Positions 11,060 to 23,420 of a DNA stretch of 64,000 nt are shown one piece after another (within the stretch, counting starts at the first letter, position 1; each line of letters starts with the position of its first letter). Both the position numbers and the translations under genes were made by a program. Under the pieces are notes generated by a model. That model was not told the origin of the DNA and did not search any database. It worked only from the letters and a program-made list of their open reading frames with translations. Where the stretch lies: positions 118,217,706-118,281,705 of the forward strand of contig CM075650.1 of the NCBI GenBank assembly GCA_037953625.1, in the 5' to 3' direction. This DNA comes from Crotalaria pallida (taxonomy: Eukaryota; Streptophyta; Magnoliopsida; Fabales; Fabaceae).

Positions 11060-12700
11060 AAGAGACCTTAGTTACGTAAATAAAATCAGGACAACATGAA
11101 TTTTAAGTTTCTTGTTTCTAAACTAAAACTCTAACTCATGAACTTTCAAAAATACTTAAAAATCATAAAATAACATCATAATGGAGATATAAATAATCTA
11201 AAAAATGAATAATTAATTTTAATTAAAAGGAAGAACAAAAGAGAAGAGGACATAAATTTAATAAAAAGCAAAAAGTATATAAGTTTTACATACTGTTTAA
11301 GATGTTTATACTCTAGTACACGTCCATAAATACCCAAAGCAAAGATTAAATTAAAGTCCTAAAATTCCTCATGATTCCTAAAAGTCTTTGCTAGGAATAA
11401 AATGATTAAAGAAGTTCTTCATGACAGACTATGGAAGAAGCTAAGTGTGTGAAGAAATTATCTAAGAAATTGATTCTAAAAGAGTTTACTCACCAAGTGA
11501 AAGACATTAACTAAGAAATGAAAATTCTAATACTTAGAGAATAATATGAAGATTATAACACAACTCTTAAATATTGAATTCAAAATTTAGCAAGGAATGA
11601 TGAAGGAAGTGTGTATTTATAGGCCAAGAGTTAAGGCATTGTTTGGATGAAGAAAAATGAAAAATTCACTCTCTTTAGATTCTTAATAATTTTTGCCCAA
11701 AACAAAAAGTGGCCAAGGGAGTGATTATTTTAATTTTATGCTTGCTCATCCGACAAATAATTCATAGACAAGAGTTGATAGCTTTTACTTTTTTCTTTAA
11801 AAAGTTTGAATAATGGGAGACAAAAACAAAACCACATCTTATCCCCTTACCTTCATCTTGAAATGAGCAACTAAGAGTAGTATGTATGGAAAGGGTATTT
11901 TTTTTGCTGTATTGGCACAAAAATACGAGGTGTATTTGGTAGATTATGAAAGTCTCTTGTACTAGTTTTTGTATACAGAGCTTAAAGAATGATATAAAGA
12001 ATCTAATTGGTTGTAAAAGAGAAATTTCATGTTTCTTTATATTGTTTAAAATTCAGTATTGAAAATGTAAAATAGGATAAAAATATTTCATTAGTGATTT
12101 AAGAATAAAAAACATGAAATTGTGTCAGTAAAAACTATTAAAAATGGTGAAAAAATATATTCGTTTCATTATTTTTTAGTGAAGAGGGTAAAATGGTAAT
12201 TTTCATACTTTATACTAATATTGAGTCAAAATATAGTTGAGTAGATTTTTCTACTAAATTTTTGCCTATTGAATTATTTGGTTCTGATTTTTAATGAAAA
12301 AATTACGTTAACCATAAAAATTGTTATTGTTTGAAATTCATGTATTAACATAAAATTATCTTTGAGTGAACTTTTTTATAAAATAAAAGACAATAATTAT
12401 TTCGATTGAAATTAAAATTTCAAATATGATTATTCAAATCAAAATTTTAGTATCATGCTTTGATTAGACGAAGTGACAATTAAAATCCCATGTTCTAAAA
12501 ATTAAGATTGGGAAAAATATACGACGTCACATTGGTAGCCCAATGTAATATTCATTTTTATTCCTAAATCAAATCTTTCAAATTTTGTTAAAGATGGACT
12601 CCTGATCTTTTTTAAATAAAAACAAATTTGATAATAATCTTTTCATTAATTTTAATTTTTACACTCAACATTTTCAATTAGTTTTTATTTTTCTTTCAAT
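11060..12700. other. AT-rich spacer, no gene recognised
   Basis: There is no ORF of interest and no recognisable repeat family. A TATTTATAGG sequence at about 11611 resembles a TATA box, but no transcription unit can be attached to it. Confidence 0.4.
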
Positions 12701-12965
12701 CTATTAAATTAATTTTATTTTCAATCTCAATCCTTTCAAAAAAAAATTGATGATAATCTTTTTCAAATATTAATCTTTATTCTAAAAACTAATCAACTCT
12801 TTTTCCCCTTTTTCTCTAACTTTTTTTTAACTCTATCCTTTATCTTTTATCCTTCCCTATTTTTTTTAATTCTTTTATTTTTCCCTCTTTTTCTTTCTAC
12901 TTTTTTTCTTTTATTTCTTTGTTTTTATCCTTTTTGTTAAGGGGGGACAAATTTGGGTATCTACA
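12700..12965 (+). mobile_element. LTR 3' end, Ogre-like (left copy)
   Basis: A pyrimidine-rich segment ending GGGTATCTACA is homologous to 17305-17570. Shared phrases include CAATCTCAATCCTTTCAA, GATAATCTTTTTCA and AACTAATCAA. CA is the expected LTR end. The start of this LTR could not be located, so the copy may be truncated or diverged. Confidence 0.45.
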
Positions 12966-15900
12966 CCTGCCCCTCTTTACCTGTTGTTTACTTGATAACA
13001 TGTGATTCCAAGGGTTTCACAAGTTATCGTTGTAAGGAAGGGGAAAAGAAATGGATACCAATTTTGTTTGGGAGATGGATGAAAGACCCTGGTCACATAT
13101 GAAATGTTCCCAATTGTGAAAAGACAAAATAACTTTGGATACGTGACGAAAAATATGACCTTGGATTAGCCACTCGAAATAAGTTGAGACAACCTTGGAT
13201 CAGTCGCTTGAATGATGAGTAGATATAAAGGATTGCCCGCCGTGCCCAGAAATATATCACGAATTGTCTATCGTGTCGAGTATCATATCATAGATCGCTC
13301 ATCGTGCCGAGTGTCATATCACGAATTGCCCGTCGTGCCGAGTAACATATCACGGATTGACCATCGTGCCGACAAAGATATAACGGATTGATCGTCGTGC
13401 CGAGTATCATATCACGAATTGCCTATCGTGTCGAGTAACATATCACAGATTGACCGATGTACTGAGAAAGATATCGCAGATTGACCTTTGTGCTAAGTAT
13501 CATATCACAAATTGTCCATCATGCCAAGTAACATATCAAGGATTGCCCACCGTGCCGAGTAACATATCACGAATTGACCGCTGTGCCGAATAACATATCA
13601 CAGATATACCACTGTGCCGAGAAAGATATCACAGATTGACCGTCGTGCCGAGGAAGATTATCATTATTGTTATTTCCTTTTGAATGCATGCTTGGAAGCC
13701 TATTTTGAAGATAATGATTTTAGATCAGGTTAACTGGGGAAAAGAATGTGCGGTCCAATGTCTAGAACATCACATATTTTTCAATGATGTTATTTACAAA
13801 AATACTATGTTTGATGATGTTATGTGAATGTTCTACTATCTTGGTGATATGTTTTCAAAAATGCAATGGTTAGCGTTAATATGATGGTATATAATGTTGT
13901 GATAAGACACTATGTAACTTTCACTGCTCTGTTATTTAAAAATGGTATATCTAATGCTATGCAATGTTATGCTATTTTCAATGATGATAGGTTTGGTGTT
14001 ATCATGATTTATATATGAAATGCATATTGATTTTATTGGGAAAAAACATATTTACATATGTATGTGTGAGAAACCACTAGGAAAAAAGTGTGTTTGACAC
14101 AACTGTTATTGCTCTATTGAGAATAATAAATGCAAAAACATGAAAAATTTTGATGATTTCGGTCAAATTACTTATTTTGCCACTTTCACTCTTGAGCACC
14201 TTTAGCGAACAAGATCACAACTTGCATTACGGGTTAAAAATGAGTTGCATAAAAGAAACTTTCTTCAAAAAAGCTACCTTAATGTACCACTGGGTTTGTT
14301 GTATCGATATCTCTAGGGATAAAAAATCAATTGTGTTGAATTCAAAAATCTACCCTAGTATAATCAATTCAAAATGGCCCCAGTGTCAACTACAATATTC
14401 TCATGAATTAGAGACCTGTTTTTTTTTTTCAAAAACTGCCCCAATTTACTAGAGATCATATCTTAACATTTCCAATCTTCTGCTCAGGTACTTCCTCAAA
14501 ATTGCCACAGTGTAAGAATTTTTCTAATTATTTGTTCATTTGCTGAATTGCTATATTCTCCATGACAAATTATTTCTTCTTTGCATACATATTTAAAAAG
14601 AAATGCTAATACAATGATCATTTCAACATGGATTGTGTTAAGACTATGAGTAGTAGTGTAATGAGGATGAAAATGAATGAAAATTAATTTATGCATTAAA
14701 GATGAGATATTTTTATCAAAATTTCATAAGATTTATTGGAGTTAGTGTTTCTCTGCTTAGATGTGTATCTCAAGAAAAACAATCCTCAACAAGGTCTTTT
14801 TAAGCTTGTAATGTGGCTTGGCTAAGGGCTGTGAAATAAAAGAATAAGGCTCAAAGATTTTTGTGTTTCCCACCCTTTCCTGTCTCCTTTATCTTCCATA
14901 TCCTATTTCTCAAACAAATTTTGCTCAATATTCAAATTATCAAGAGGATTCTTCAAGGGTTGTAATGTGGGTAGTGGGGTGATAATGTGCCTTATGAAAT
15001 AATGGATGTAAAAGCCCAAATTGATGTTGAGTTTTAATGAGAATCTTCCCTTTGGATTGTAGTGGCTCTTAATTGTGATCTTTTCAAGTGTATTTTATCA
15101 TTGACAACACTTATTGGGTTTTACTCATGATTTTGCATACATCACCAATTCCAAACTAACATTTTCTACTTTTGCTTTTACTCATTTGACTTTACTTTAT
15201 TTGGTACATCCACGAGATACTTGCTTTTCTACCTTGCATTTTGACCACAGAAACCTCTTTCTTTTTATTAGATTTTCATTATTGCTCGGGTAAAAATATT
15301 TTTTTGGTTTTCAAAAGAAATATTTTATGTTGGAGTCCAAACAGGGTGAACAATGAATGAAAGAAAAAAGTAATCATCTTTGATATTTGAGTGATTGACA
15401 AAAATTGTTTGAAAAACTACCCACCCCAGGTCATATACGTGTTATGGGTTTAAAGAAATAATCTCCTTTCAAAATGTCAAAGCTCAATGGGGTGGCTAGG
15501 GATATCTCCATAGTGTTTGGGAATTGAATGACACCTTGTATCATCAAAATGACCTTCTTGAGAGTCCACACGACTTCAGGTTTTACATTTACATCAAACT
15601 CCTTATTTAATATTGAATCAAATATCTCAAACTAAATGCATAAACTGATTTTATTTGGGATTTTTTTGGAATATTTTTGTGGTTATTTTATGTGGAATGG
15701 GATATGAGATGGCAAGTTCAAATGATCAATGCAATAGTATAGACTTAATAAAAATATATGCAACAAAGAGTATGAACTGTAATCCTTTAAACAGTCAACA
15801 CAATGAAAATTTAGTCCATATGGATAGTCAACATAATATGCATTCATGATTCTGGCTAGCAATCAAATTCGATAATGGTGCCCTTGAGCAATAGTGACCA

Positions 15901-16623
15901 AACTTTTCTAGTAAAATGAAACATTAATTTTTTTTTTAATTTTTTTATTCAATACATGAGATGAATGAAATGCTTATGAATGATGCATTTAAATATGATG
16001 ATAAGAAATGCATGCCCTAGGATAATGAATCGTTTTTTGAGGAAAGTGAGCATTTACTACTATTACAAAATGTCGAGATGGATCAACAACAATCATATAG
16101 TTCTTGCAAACCTCGAAATGACAATAGTTTGTCCCATTCCAAGCTTTTGTGATTATTTTTTAAATTTTGGGATGAAATGATATGATGCAAATACAATACG
16201 TGCCTGTAGGGTAAGTGACCCTATTTGGGTCAATCAAGCCTTCATTACAAAATACGGAATGCCAAGATAAAGTGACAATTTTCATATAGCTCAGGCCAAC
16301 TAGGAACAATAATGGGTCGCTCCAAGTTTGGATATGAAAATGAAATTGGCCCTTAGAATGATGGGAGCTACCATGGGTTTTTATACATGTAAAGGGTGAC
16401 CTTCCTCATGGCATAAGGATACCGAAGTACAATGGCATCTCTTACATTGTCCTGGTTTTGAGGATGGTGGGTCACCCAACTTCTACGGATGGTGATTCCC
16501 GACTTACATTAAATAAAATGCAATAAAAGATAGGGAATATGCCCCCTCATGGTAAATCCTACAAGGTTTTTGAAATATCTATAGGCCACAGTCTTACGAC
16601 ATTGTTCTATGGTAAAATTAAAG
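12966..16623 (+). mobile_element. Non-coding interior between the two Ogre-like LTR ends
   Basis: This 3.66-kb stretch holds no gag, pol or other credible ORF. It contains the 31-bp tandem array at 13220-13665 and scattered phrases such as GGCCCCAGTGTCAAC, ACTGCCCCAATTT and TGCCACAGTGT. I read it as the decayed or non-autonomous interior of a large LTR element. No canonical primer-binding site follows the left LTR end, so the reading is tentative. Confidence 0.35.
13220..13665. repeat. Minisatellite, about 31-bp units
   Basis: About fourteen degenerate copies built on CATATCACGAATTGCC followed by (A/G)TCGTGCCGAGTAA follow head to tail. CpG-containing units alternate with CA/TG-decayed versions, as expected for ageing methylated repeats. 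Confidence 0.9.
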
Positions 16624-17570
16624 TGTAACACCCCAATTTGGTAACTTGAATTGTTTTTTTAAAAAAAACATATTTGCGACCGGCACAATTCCCATAGCTT
16701 TTTCAAAAGTCAAATAGGTAACAAATGAACTGTTTTGACATCTCTTAACCTTTGATAGTGAATGAAGAGGAATCATGACAAATGTACCCAAAATTTTAAT
16801 ATTTCAGTCCCAAAATAGAATACTACATACTCCATCCGATTCGAATTATAAGCAATTCTAACAATTTTACGCTTATTAAGAAGATTAGTTGATTGTATTT
16901 AATTTTCTCAAATTTATTTAAAAAAATAGAGGTATTTTAGGAAAGTAGTATTGAGAATGAAACACAAATTAAATAAGATCACAATTTTCAAGAGATGTTT
17001 TAGGAAAGTGGTATTGGAATGAAACAAAATTTAATAAAATTAGTTAATTTTGCTTATATTTTAAACCAAGAGAAGTATGTTTTTTGTTGCTTATAATTCG
17101 AGCCGGAGGAAATATAGTTTATTCCATGATGGTTCTAGACTTCTAAAGATCCCCATATTGCCCTCACTTTTTAAGGTGAAGACCCATCTCCCAAACGAAC
17201 GGCAAGAGGTCGGCTACACCTACCAGAATGGGTCGGACACAGACCATTGATCCTTGATCCTTGATCGGCAAGAGGTTGGCTACACCTACCATTGATCCTT
17301 TCACTTTTTAATTTTATCTTCAATCTCAATCCTTTCAAGAAAATAAATTCGAAGATAATCTTTTTCATTATTAATCTTTATCCTCAAAACTAATCAAATC
17401 TTTTTCCCCTTTTTTAACTCTTTTTTTTTTAATTCTATCCTTTATCTTTTATCCTTCCCTATTTTTTAAAAATTCTTTTATTTTTTTTCTCCTTTTTTTT
17501 TTCTTTCTTCCTTATTTATTTTCTTTCTTTGTTTTTTTTTTTTAAGGTGAGACAAAATTGAGTATCTATA
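16624..17570 (+). mobile_element. Putative right LTR of Ogre-like element, with nested MITE
   Basis: It starts TGTAACACCCCAATTTGG, a classic plant LTR start, and ends GAGTATCTATA. The last 265 bp match the left LTR end at 12700-12965. A Stowaway-like MITE (16830-17112) is nested in it. A short phrase containing CGGCAAGAGGT(C/T)GGCTACACC is repeated at about 17209 and 17267. Confidence 0.45.
16830..17112. mobile_element. Stowaway-like MITE (Tc1/mariner)
   Basis: The inverted termini CTCCATCCGATTCGAATTAT and its right-hand counterpart (CTTATAATTCGAGCCGGAGG) are flanked by TA on both sides. The length is about 283 bp and the interior is AT-rich without coding. TA duplication and CTCC-type ends are the Stowaway signature. 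Confidence 0.7.
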
Positions 17571-17824
17571 GTTATTATTCGTACTTTAAAAAGTATTGAG
17601 TAAATACAATATTTGTGAACAAAAAGTAATTATTGCCATTAAAAAAAAAAACTCTGACATTTAAGACCGGAGAGAATCCACAACAATGTTTGGATGTTGC
17701 AAAACAATTAGCCCTCAATGATTAGCCTAATAGTTAAAGTTGGGACACATAAAGTACCATCATCCGAATTCGACCTCTTACAATTGCATAATATTAACAT
17801 TTGTTCTCCCGTTGAAAATTTTAT

Positions 17825-17855
<31 letters not shown>

Positions 17856-18465
17856 CTTCAACAATTTTTATTTATTTATTATTTTTTTTTTAAAATGCTT
17901 ATTTTATAACCAGAATTCTATGATTGTTTGGTCAATTTCCTTTTTAGGTAATACCATATAACAAGGTTTTTATTAGTATAATTCTAAATTCAATGGACGT
18001 TGCTACTTGCTAGGTTCTTCGCTTTTCTTCCCTTTTTTTCACCTTGAGACTAATCAATCTTGTACGACTCATTCCCAAGTTTTCAAGTTGGTAGGATTGT
18101 ACCACTTGATAATGTTCGTTGGTCTTCGCTTTTTCATGAGAACGCAGTATATATTACTACCACTCCTTGTTTTTATTTATAAGGCAAATGTTAAAAAACT
18201 CAAATATATTATAAATATATTATAAAGTTATTGAAAATATAATTTTTATAGTTTTTGAGAAAACAGTTAATACCAATTTATAATTGTTTTTCTACCTTTA
18301 TCAAGACCATTATTTATAATTATACTAATATTTAGCCCGTGCAAATGCACAAATAATTTAGTTATTTTTAAAAATTGTTATAATTATTATAAATACATTA
18401 GAGTAAAAAGAATAATATCTTGTGTCATGTAGTAGTTATACGATCAAATATATTTAATATCATGA
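17571..18465. other. AT-rich spacer with poly(A) run, no gene recognised
   Basis: A run of about 29 A lies at 17826-17854. At 18331-18350 the sequence TTTAGCCCGTGCAAATGCAC resembles the terminal hairpin of plant Helitron-like elements but is degenerate. Two 70-codon ORFs here are low-complexity. Confidence 0.4.
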
Positions 18466-18660
18466 TGATATAATGGTTGATTATCTCACTTGGTTCCTTA
18501 ACCAATTGGTCTCGAGTTCGAGCCTTGGGTATGGAGCAACCCCCGCTGGGAGACCCCTTACCGCTTAATGCGAGCTCAGCTAGGTCAGACCGGATGAGTC
18601 GAATTCTGAATAAACCAGATCCGGGTACCGGTTGGTATACCAAAAATAAATCTCACCTTT
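18466..18660 (+). mobile_element. tRNA-derived SINE
   Basis: The 5' part carries a pol III B box, GAGTTCGAGCC, at about 18514-18524 and a degenerate A-box-like sequence about 40 bases before it. The body (GCTGGGAGACCCCTTACCGC, then GGTACCGGTTGGTATACC) and the A-rich tail (CCAAAAATAAA) follow plant tRNA-derived SINE organisation. SINEs with such bodies are frequent in legumes. Confidence 0.75.
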
Positions 18661-19600
18661 TTGGACCATTGAACATTTTTGATGTTAAACTCTTAAAGAT
18701 GGTATAAACATAAACAACTTTAATTTAATACATTTAATAGTATGATAGGTCATAATAGATTAAGAAGACACATATAAAAACCTATGATACACATAAAAAA
18801 CTTTACCATTGCAATATGTTAAAGAGAAGAAATTAAAAACCCGAAAGAAGAAAATAAAATAATGAAAGACTTGCTCTTAAATTAAAATTATTATTTTTTC
18901 ATGAGAACACATGGAATATTATGTTCCTGCAATATTATAAAATGGTGGGAAAATATTTGCCTTCTAACAAAAATCTTATTATTAGGTATCTCTTTATGAA
19001 AAAATGTTAAAAGATAGTTTTTTATGTGTTCACTTCCAAATTGCAATATTATGAAAAGGTGACACGTGACATGCCCATAAGCCATGAATTTTCCAACTTT
19101 TACGGTGAGAATTCCATTTTGTGAGAAGCTTTTCGATTGCAATAAATAGGTTCTAAAATATAATATAGGAGTTAATTTCTATTTTATCTACTATGCATTA
19201 ATGGCTTTCACTTCATTCGCAAAAGTGATCATACATGGCAACCTCGAATTGTTCTACTATTAGATTGCAAACTACAAATTACGTTTCTACAGTATGAAAA
19301 TCTAATAGAAATAAGGTTAAATTTTGGTTAATTTAATTTAAACCAACTTTTAGAGTTGGTCCATAAACTTTAATTATTGTTTTTAACAAGTCCTCCCAAT
19401 TGGCAACGCAATCAAATTTTAAAAAAAAAAAAAAAAAAAAAAAAAGAAAAACCTCATTTAAGAAGTTTCTCATTCCAGCTTAAAACCATGCCTAAGCTAA
19501 AAAGAAGAAAAGTAACTGCTAAAAATATGAGCAGAGCAGTCACTTGGTCACTATCAGAGGAAAAGTTTTCACTGAATACTAGTATTTGAAGAGCAATGAA
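18661..19600. other. Spacer with poly(A) tract, no gene recognised
   Basis: The stretch is AT-rich and non-coding, with a long poly(A) run at 19421-19445 followed by AGAAAAACC. Short ORFs are not supported by any domain. Confidence 0.4.
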
Positions 19601-19869
19601 GCAATGCTGTGAACGGTTTTGCAACACAAATCACAATTGGCAAGAAAAGCATGAGAAAGCTAGGTAACCTCTATTGATGTTACTGCATGTGCATGATGTA
19701 TCGTTGCATATCTCAAAAGAAAAGAATAACTTGGCAGAAATTGGCTGATTCATAAACTTGCTAGTTTCCAATACCTGCTCTACTGAGTTATTCCAACTAT
19801 AAATTAAAATTTAAATGTGGATAATTAGTAAAAGAATAGGTGTCTTCTAAACACCAACACATCCTATCA

Positions 19870-20844
19870 TTACAAATAGACTTGAGGATTAAAATGCATA
19901 TCTGTACTCTCCATTCTGTCAGTACCAACAAGTGATATTCTGTCATCATAAACATCAACATTTCCAAATGCATATGTGCCAGGAGGACATTCCAGAGCAG
20001 CTTCAAGAACTCTATGGTGCACTCCATGAGAATCAATGGAATACCCAACTTTGTGCTCATGTCCTGCAAGACAGACCTTCACGCAATTGTATCTGTGTAT
20101 CACATCCATCACTTCATCATAATTCCACAATAGTGACTCCTCTGTCGATGAACCAGGATCTAGAGGTAGATGGCAACAGACCACCACCTTCTGTTTCAAT
20201 TCTGTGGCGTCACGAAGAACACCATCCAACCACTCCATCTGTTCCTTTCCAACTGCTCCATTGAACATGAGAAACCTTCTTTCAAGGCCCACCAATCCAT
20301 TTGGACTATTTTTATCCTCATTTGGATTCTTCTCCCTCAGGAATTTCAAAGCCTCCAAAGTTTTTGGATGATCATTAGGCCGACCGAAGGCACTGATGTC
20401 ATAACCATCCAGAACTACAAATCTATATTCAGGCACAGGTGAAAAGTCATAGTGAGCACGATCATCAAGAGTTTGGATCTTCAATAACGGAAGTAACTTG
20501 CTGCGAGGAAGATTGTATAGGCAGTGATTGCCAATCATATGATAGATAGGCCCCTTGAACATCTCAAATTCCTCTACAACTTTCTTTACAGTATCAAGAG
20601 ATTGATCTTTCGGACAAAACCCATCAACAATATCTCCAAAATTCACCACAAACTTGTTCTTTTGGTGAGTATTCCATTCTTGAACTGCTCTTCGCAACAC
20701 AAGAATGCTATGCCTATAGTACCGTGGAACACCAAGGAATGAGCGACCATCAGGAATGTCAGCATACTGGACATCGGAAATCAATCCAAAAGAAAAGAGA
20801 GGTTGTCTCCCTTGTGCAGTGGCTAGTCCACTAGCAGAACCCAT
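19870..20844 (-). CDS. Mn2+-dependent ADP-ribose/CDP-alcohol diphosphatase (metallophosphoesterase)
   Basis: This single uninterrupted ORF encodes 324 residues of the calcineurin-like metallophosphoesterase superfamily, ADPRM type. Such enzymes hydrolyse ADP-ribose, IDP-ribose and CDP-alcohols to nucleoside monophosphates. The metal-binding blocks are in order: SDVQYAD (Asp24), GDIVDG (Asp71), GNHC (Asn106-His107), CCHLPL (His225) and GHEH (His262, His264). The C-terminal ALECPPGTYAFGNVDVYDD is characteristic of the family. The length equals that of the family and no residue is missing. The first ATG (20844) gives MGSASG, the start style of plant homologues; the longer open frame upstream has no ATG. 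No signal peptide or membrane segment is seen, so it is probably cytosolic. A 5'-UTR intron is likely (see next entry). Confidence 0.95.
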   Translation of the reverse strand: MGSASGLATAQGRQPLFSFGLISDVQYADIPDGRSFLGVPRYYRHSILVLRRAVQEWNTHQKNKFVVNFGDIVDGFCPKDQSLDTVKKVVEEFEMFKGPIYHMIGNHCLYNLPRSKLLPLLKIQTLDDRAHYDFSPVPEYRFVVLDGYDISAFGRPNDHPKTLEALKFLREKNPNEDKNSPNGLVGLERRFLMFNGAVGKEQMEWLDGVLRDATELKQKVVVCCHLPLDPGSSTEESLLWNYDEVMDVIHRYNCVKVCLAGHEHKVGYSIDSHGVHHRVLEAALECPPGTYAFGNVDVYDDRISLVGTDRMESTDMHFNPQVYL

Positions 20845-20869
20845 TGTGTACCACTCCACAAGCTCCTAT

Positions 20870-22240
20870 TATCCATACAGCATCCACAATGTCATCAAAA
20901 TTGTACTACTATAAGTGAAATTTAAAACCTAACAAAATACCATCATCATAACATCTGAATATAGTATACTGATCTACATCTATCATCATCTACCAATCAG
21001 TTTCTACTTCCTAATTTTCTTTCTGTCATCCACTAATCAATTTTCCAGAGTTATAGGGAAGATTATTGAAACTACAAAAAGCACACTTAAAAGGTTTTAA
21101 ACAGCATAACGCGCATATGTCTCCATAGCGGTGGCATCCGCAACCCCATCAGGCCATTGCGGATTGTGTAAGTCGCAATTGGCCTACATCAAGTCTCAAC
21201 AGCATTGACACAACCATGACCATAACCATAATGCAACCACGAGCTTATTTAAAACAACAAATTATATATCAGGCTAAAAAGACAAATTGCAAATTAAAAC
21301 AACAAATTGCAAATTCGGGCTTTATAATTCGGGCTTAAAAGACCTGAGATCTATTCGGGTTGTATTTTAAGAGTATAAGCCCGCTTATATATCAGGTTTA
21401 TTCGGGCCGGCCCAATCGAGCCGGGTTTTTTTGCCAGCTCTTATGATTCCACTGTCTAGAGTCCACCATTCTGAAATTAGTAAATGCAACTTCCATTCCT
21501 CGAGTATTTTTTTTTTCCCATTATGCTCAAATCAAATATAAGGAATTAGTTAGTAGATATTAGAAAATAAGTTTCTCTGTTTCTGAGAATGAGTTTCGGT
21601 TTTCATGCTTCTGTACTCTGTAGGACTCATGTCAGAAACTTAATTTGCAGTGAAAAGAAAAAGTAAAGAAAATGAATAACAAACACACACAAAAAAATAA
21701 AAAATAAAAAAGCAATACAGAATCTTTTTCCTTTCAAATAGAACTTCAAATCAAATAAAACCACAAAACACAGCATTCAGTAAAATTTAGAAAAGCAAGG
21801 GCTTGGTGTGAATCCTTTTTCCATATGTAATATGCACAGTGATCAATTGCATCTATGTTAAAACAGACCCTTAATTTTACTAAACAAGAGTAAAGTAATC
21901 TTTCCTTTTTAACCGATGTGCTTACTCAAAACCAGTAAAAAATAAGGCACAAAACGACCTGACCCCTCATATAAAGCAAATGAAAAGTTAAATTTTGCAT
22001 ACAAACAAAGAAACGAACAATTGGTTTCAGAGCAGCAAAGGAAATAAAACAAATAAAGGACGTGAGAGTGTTAATGACCTGAAATAGGAGCGGTAATCGT
22101 TGTTGTCGACGAGTGGCGTCGTTTATCGAAAATAAAGAGCATAGAACGGAGCAGCAAAATGGATGGGTTCGGTAGGTCGAGATTCGGAACTTGGAATTGG
22201 AAGGAAGCCAAAGAAAAGCTGAATGTTTGTGCTTTTAAGA
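20870..22240 (-). other. Probable 5' UTR exon and leader intron of the diphosphatase gene
   Basis: About 22079-22240 (minus) resembles a leader exon that ends CTATTTCAG followed by a GT donor (22078-22077). An acceptor-like ATAATAG lies about 25 bases before the ATG. The intervening 1.2 kb is AT-rich and non-coding; around 21330-21430 it contains phrases with repeated CGGGC. The leader exon is inferred from splice signals only. Confidence 0.4.
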
Positions 22241-22431
22241 TTCCTTGTCAGAAACACGGGACTGCCACTATTCTTATCAACGCTTAACACGTCGTTATTT
22301 CTGTCTCAAGTCTCACCTATTCTGTAACGCCACCTGTGTTCAAAGTTGCTACGCCATCCATTTCAATTTACTCCCGTGGGTAAGTAAACCTACCAATCCC
22401 GCAACTTTTTATTTTCCATACAATTATTTTA

Positions 22432-22946
22432 GACTTATTTATAGTTTTATTCCTAAAAGTTCAGCATCTTTTTATTTTAGTTTTTAAAAATTATTTTGAT
22501 CGTGACTAGTTCTTAATTTTTCAAAATATTTTGGTTTTGGTCCCATATGTTAGAAAAAATCAATTATTTGTTGATGTGGTTAACATGAACTCACACAAAC
22601 AACTACATGGTGTGAGATAGCGCCAAATTAAATAAGTTTTGTGACATGGATGATTCAGGTTCATAAACGCAAAATTCTGCGTATGAGACCATTTTGCGAA
22701 TGGGACCATTTTGTGTTCATGGATTAGTATCATCCATGTCATATCACTTATTTGTCGTCTTCTCACACTACGTGACTGCTGATATGGTGTTTCGCTAGTC
22801 ACATCAGCAAATAACAATTTTTTCATAATGGAGTGGATCAAAACCAAAATGTTTGAAAAATTAAGGACTAGTCCCGGTCAAAATAACTTATAAAAATTAA
22901 AACTAAAACACACTAAACTTTTAGGGACCAAAAGCATAAATAAGCC
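22432..22946. mobile_element. Mutator-like MITE (second copy type)
   Basis: The element is 515 bp with long inverted ends: GACTTATTTATAGTTTTATT on the left, and on the right the reverse complement of GGCTTATTTATGCTTTTGGT. It is flanked by a perfect 9-bp duplication ATTATTTTA at 22423-22431 and 22947-22955. Shared inner blocks (CCTAAAAGTT, ATTTTGATC, CATCAGCAAATAA) show that the arms extend over more than 150 bp. No coding region. Confidence 0.8.
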
Positions 22947-22955
22947 ATTATTTTA

Positions 22956-23417
22956 ACTTTTTTTTTATAAAGTAGGCTGGAATATAATATTTTTTGAAAG
23001 AAAAAATTTTTAAATAAATTCTTGTAACTCCTTTGCAAAGAGCAGGGTAATACATTGAAGTAAACCCACCACTAATAACCAAAGCATACAAAACCTCAAC
23101 TACAAAACCATTGAAGCAATCAAAGAAGAAAAGAAAGACAAGCCCATTGGGAATTTGGGTACCTTTGATTTGGGAATTAGCAATTCAAATATGTGAAACA
23201 GGGTCTTAATGTAAGTTGTTGAGGGCTTGGGATTGTGACTTGTGGAAGCAATTTACTTTTAGAAAAGATTTATATAGCAGGTGAAGTTTTGGACGTGAGG
23301 ATATAGGATTTATGTATTTAAAAAGGTTGAAGAAGATCTTTAAACCGTTGGATTAGATAGATTAGGTTATAGCCATCTGATTGAAATATGAACGTTAGGT
23401 GCCGAAGATGAGAGCTA
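22956..23417. other. Spacer, no gene recognised
   Basis: Non-coding, moderately AT-rich sequence between two MITEs. No motif is supported. Confidence 0.4.
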
Positions 23418-23420
23418 TTA

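Noticed and set aside
13220..13665. CRISPR-like or centromeric satellite reading of the 31-bp array
   Set aside because: Units are short, degenerate and confined to one element; nothing links them to a centromere or to spacers.
18480..18545. Possible tRNA gene
   Set aside because: A B box is present, but no cloverleaf can be formed and the sequence continues into a SINE body with an A-rich tail.
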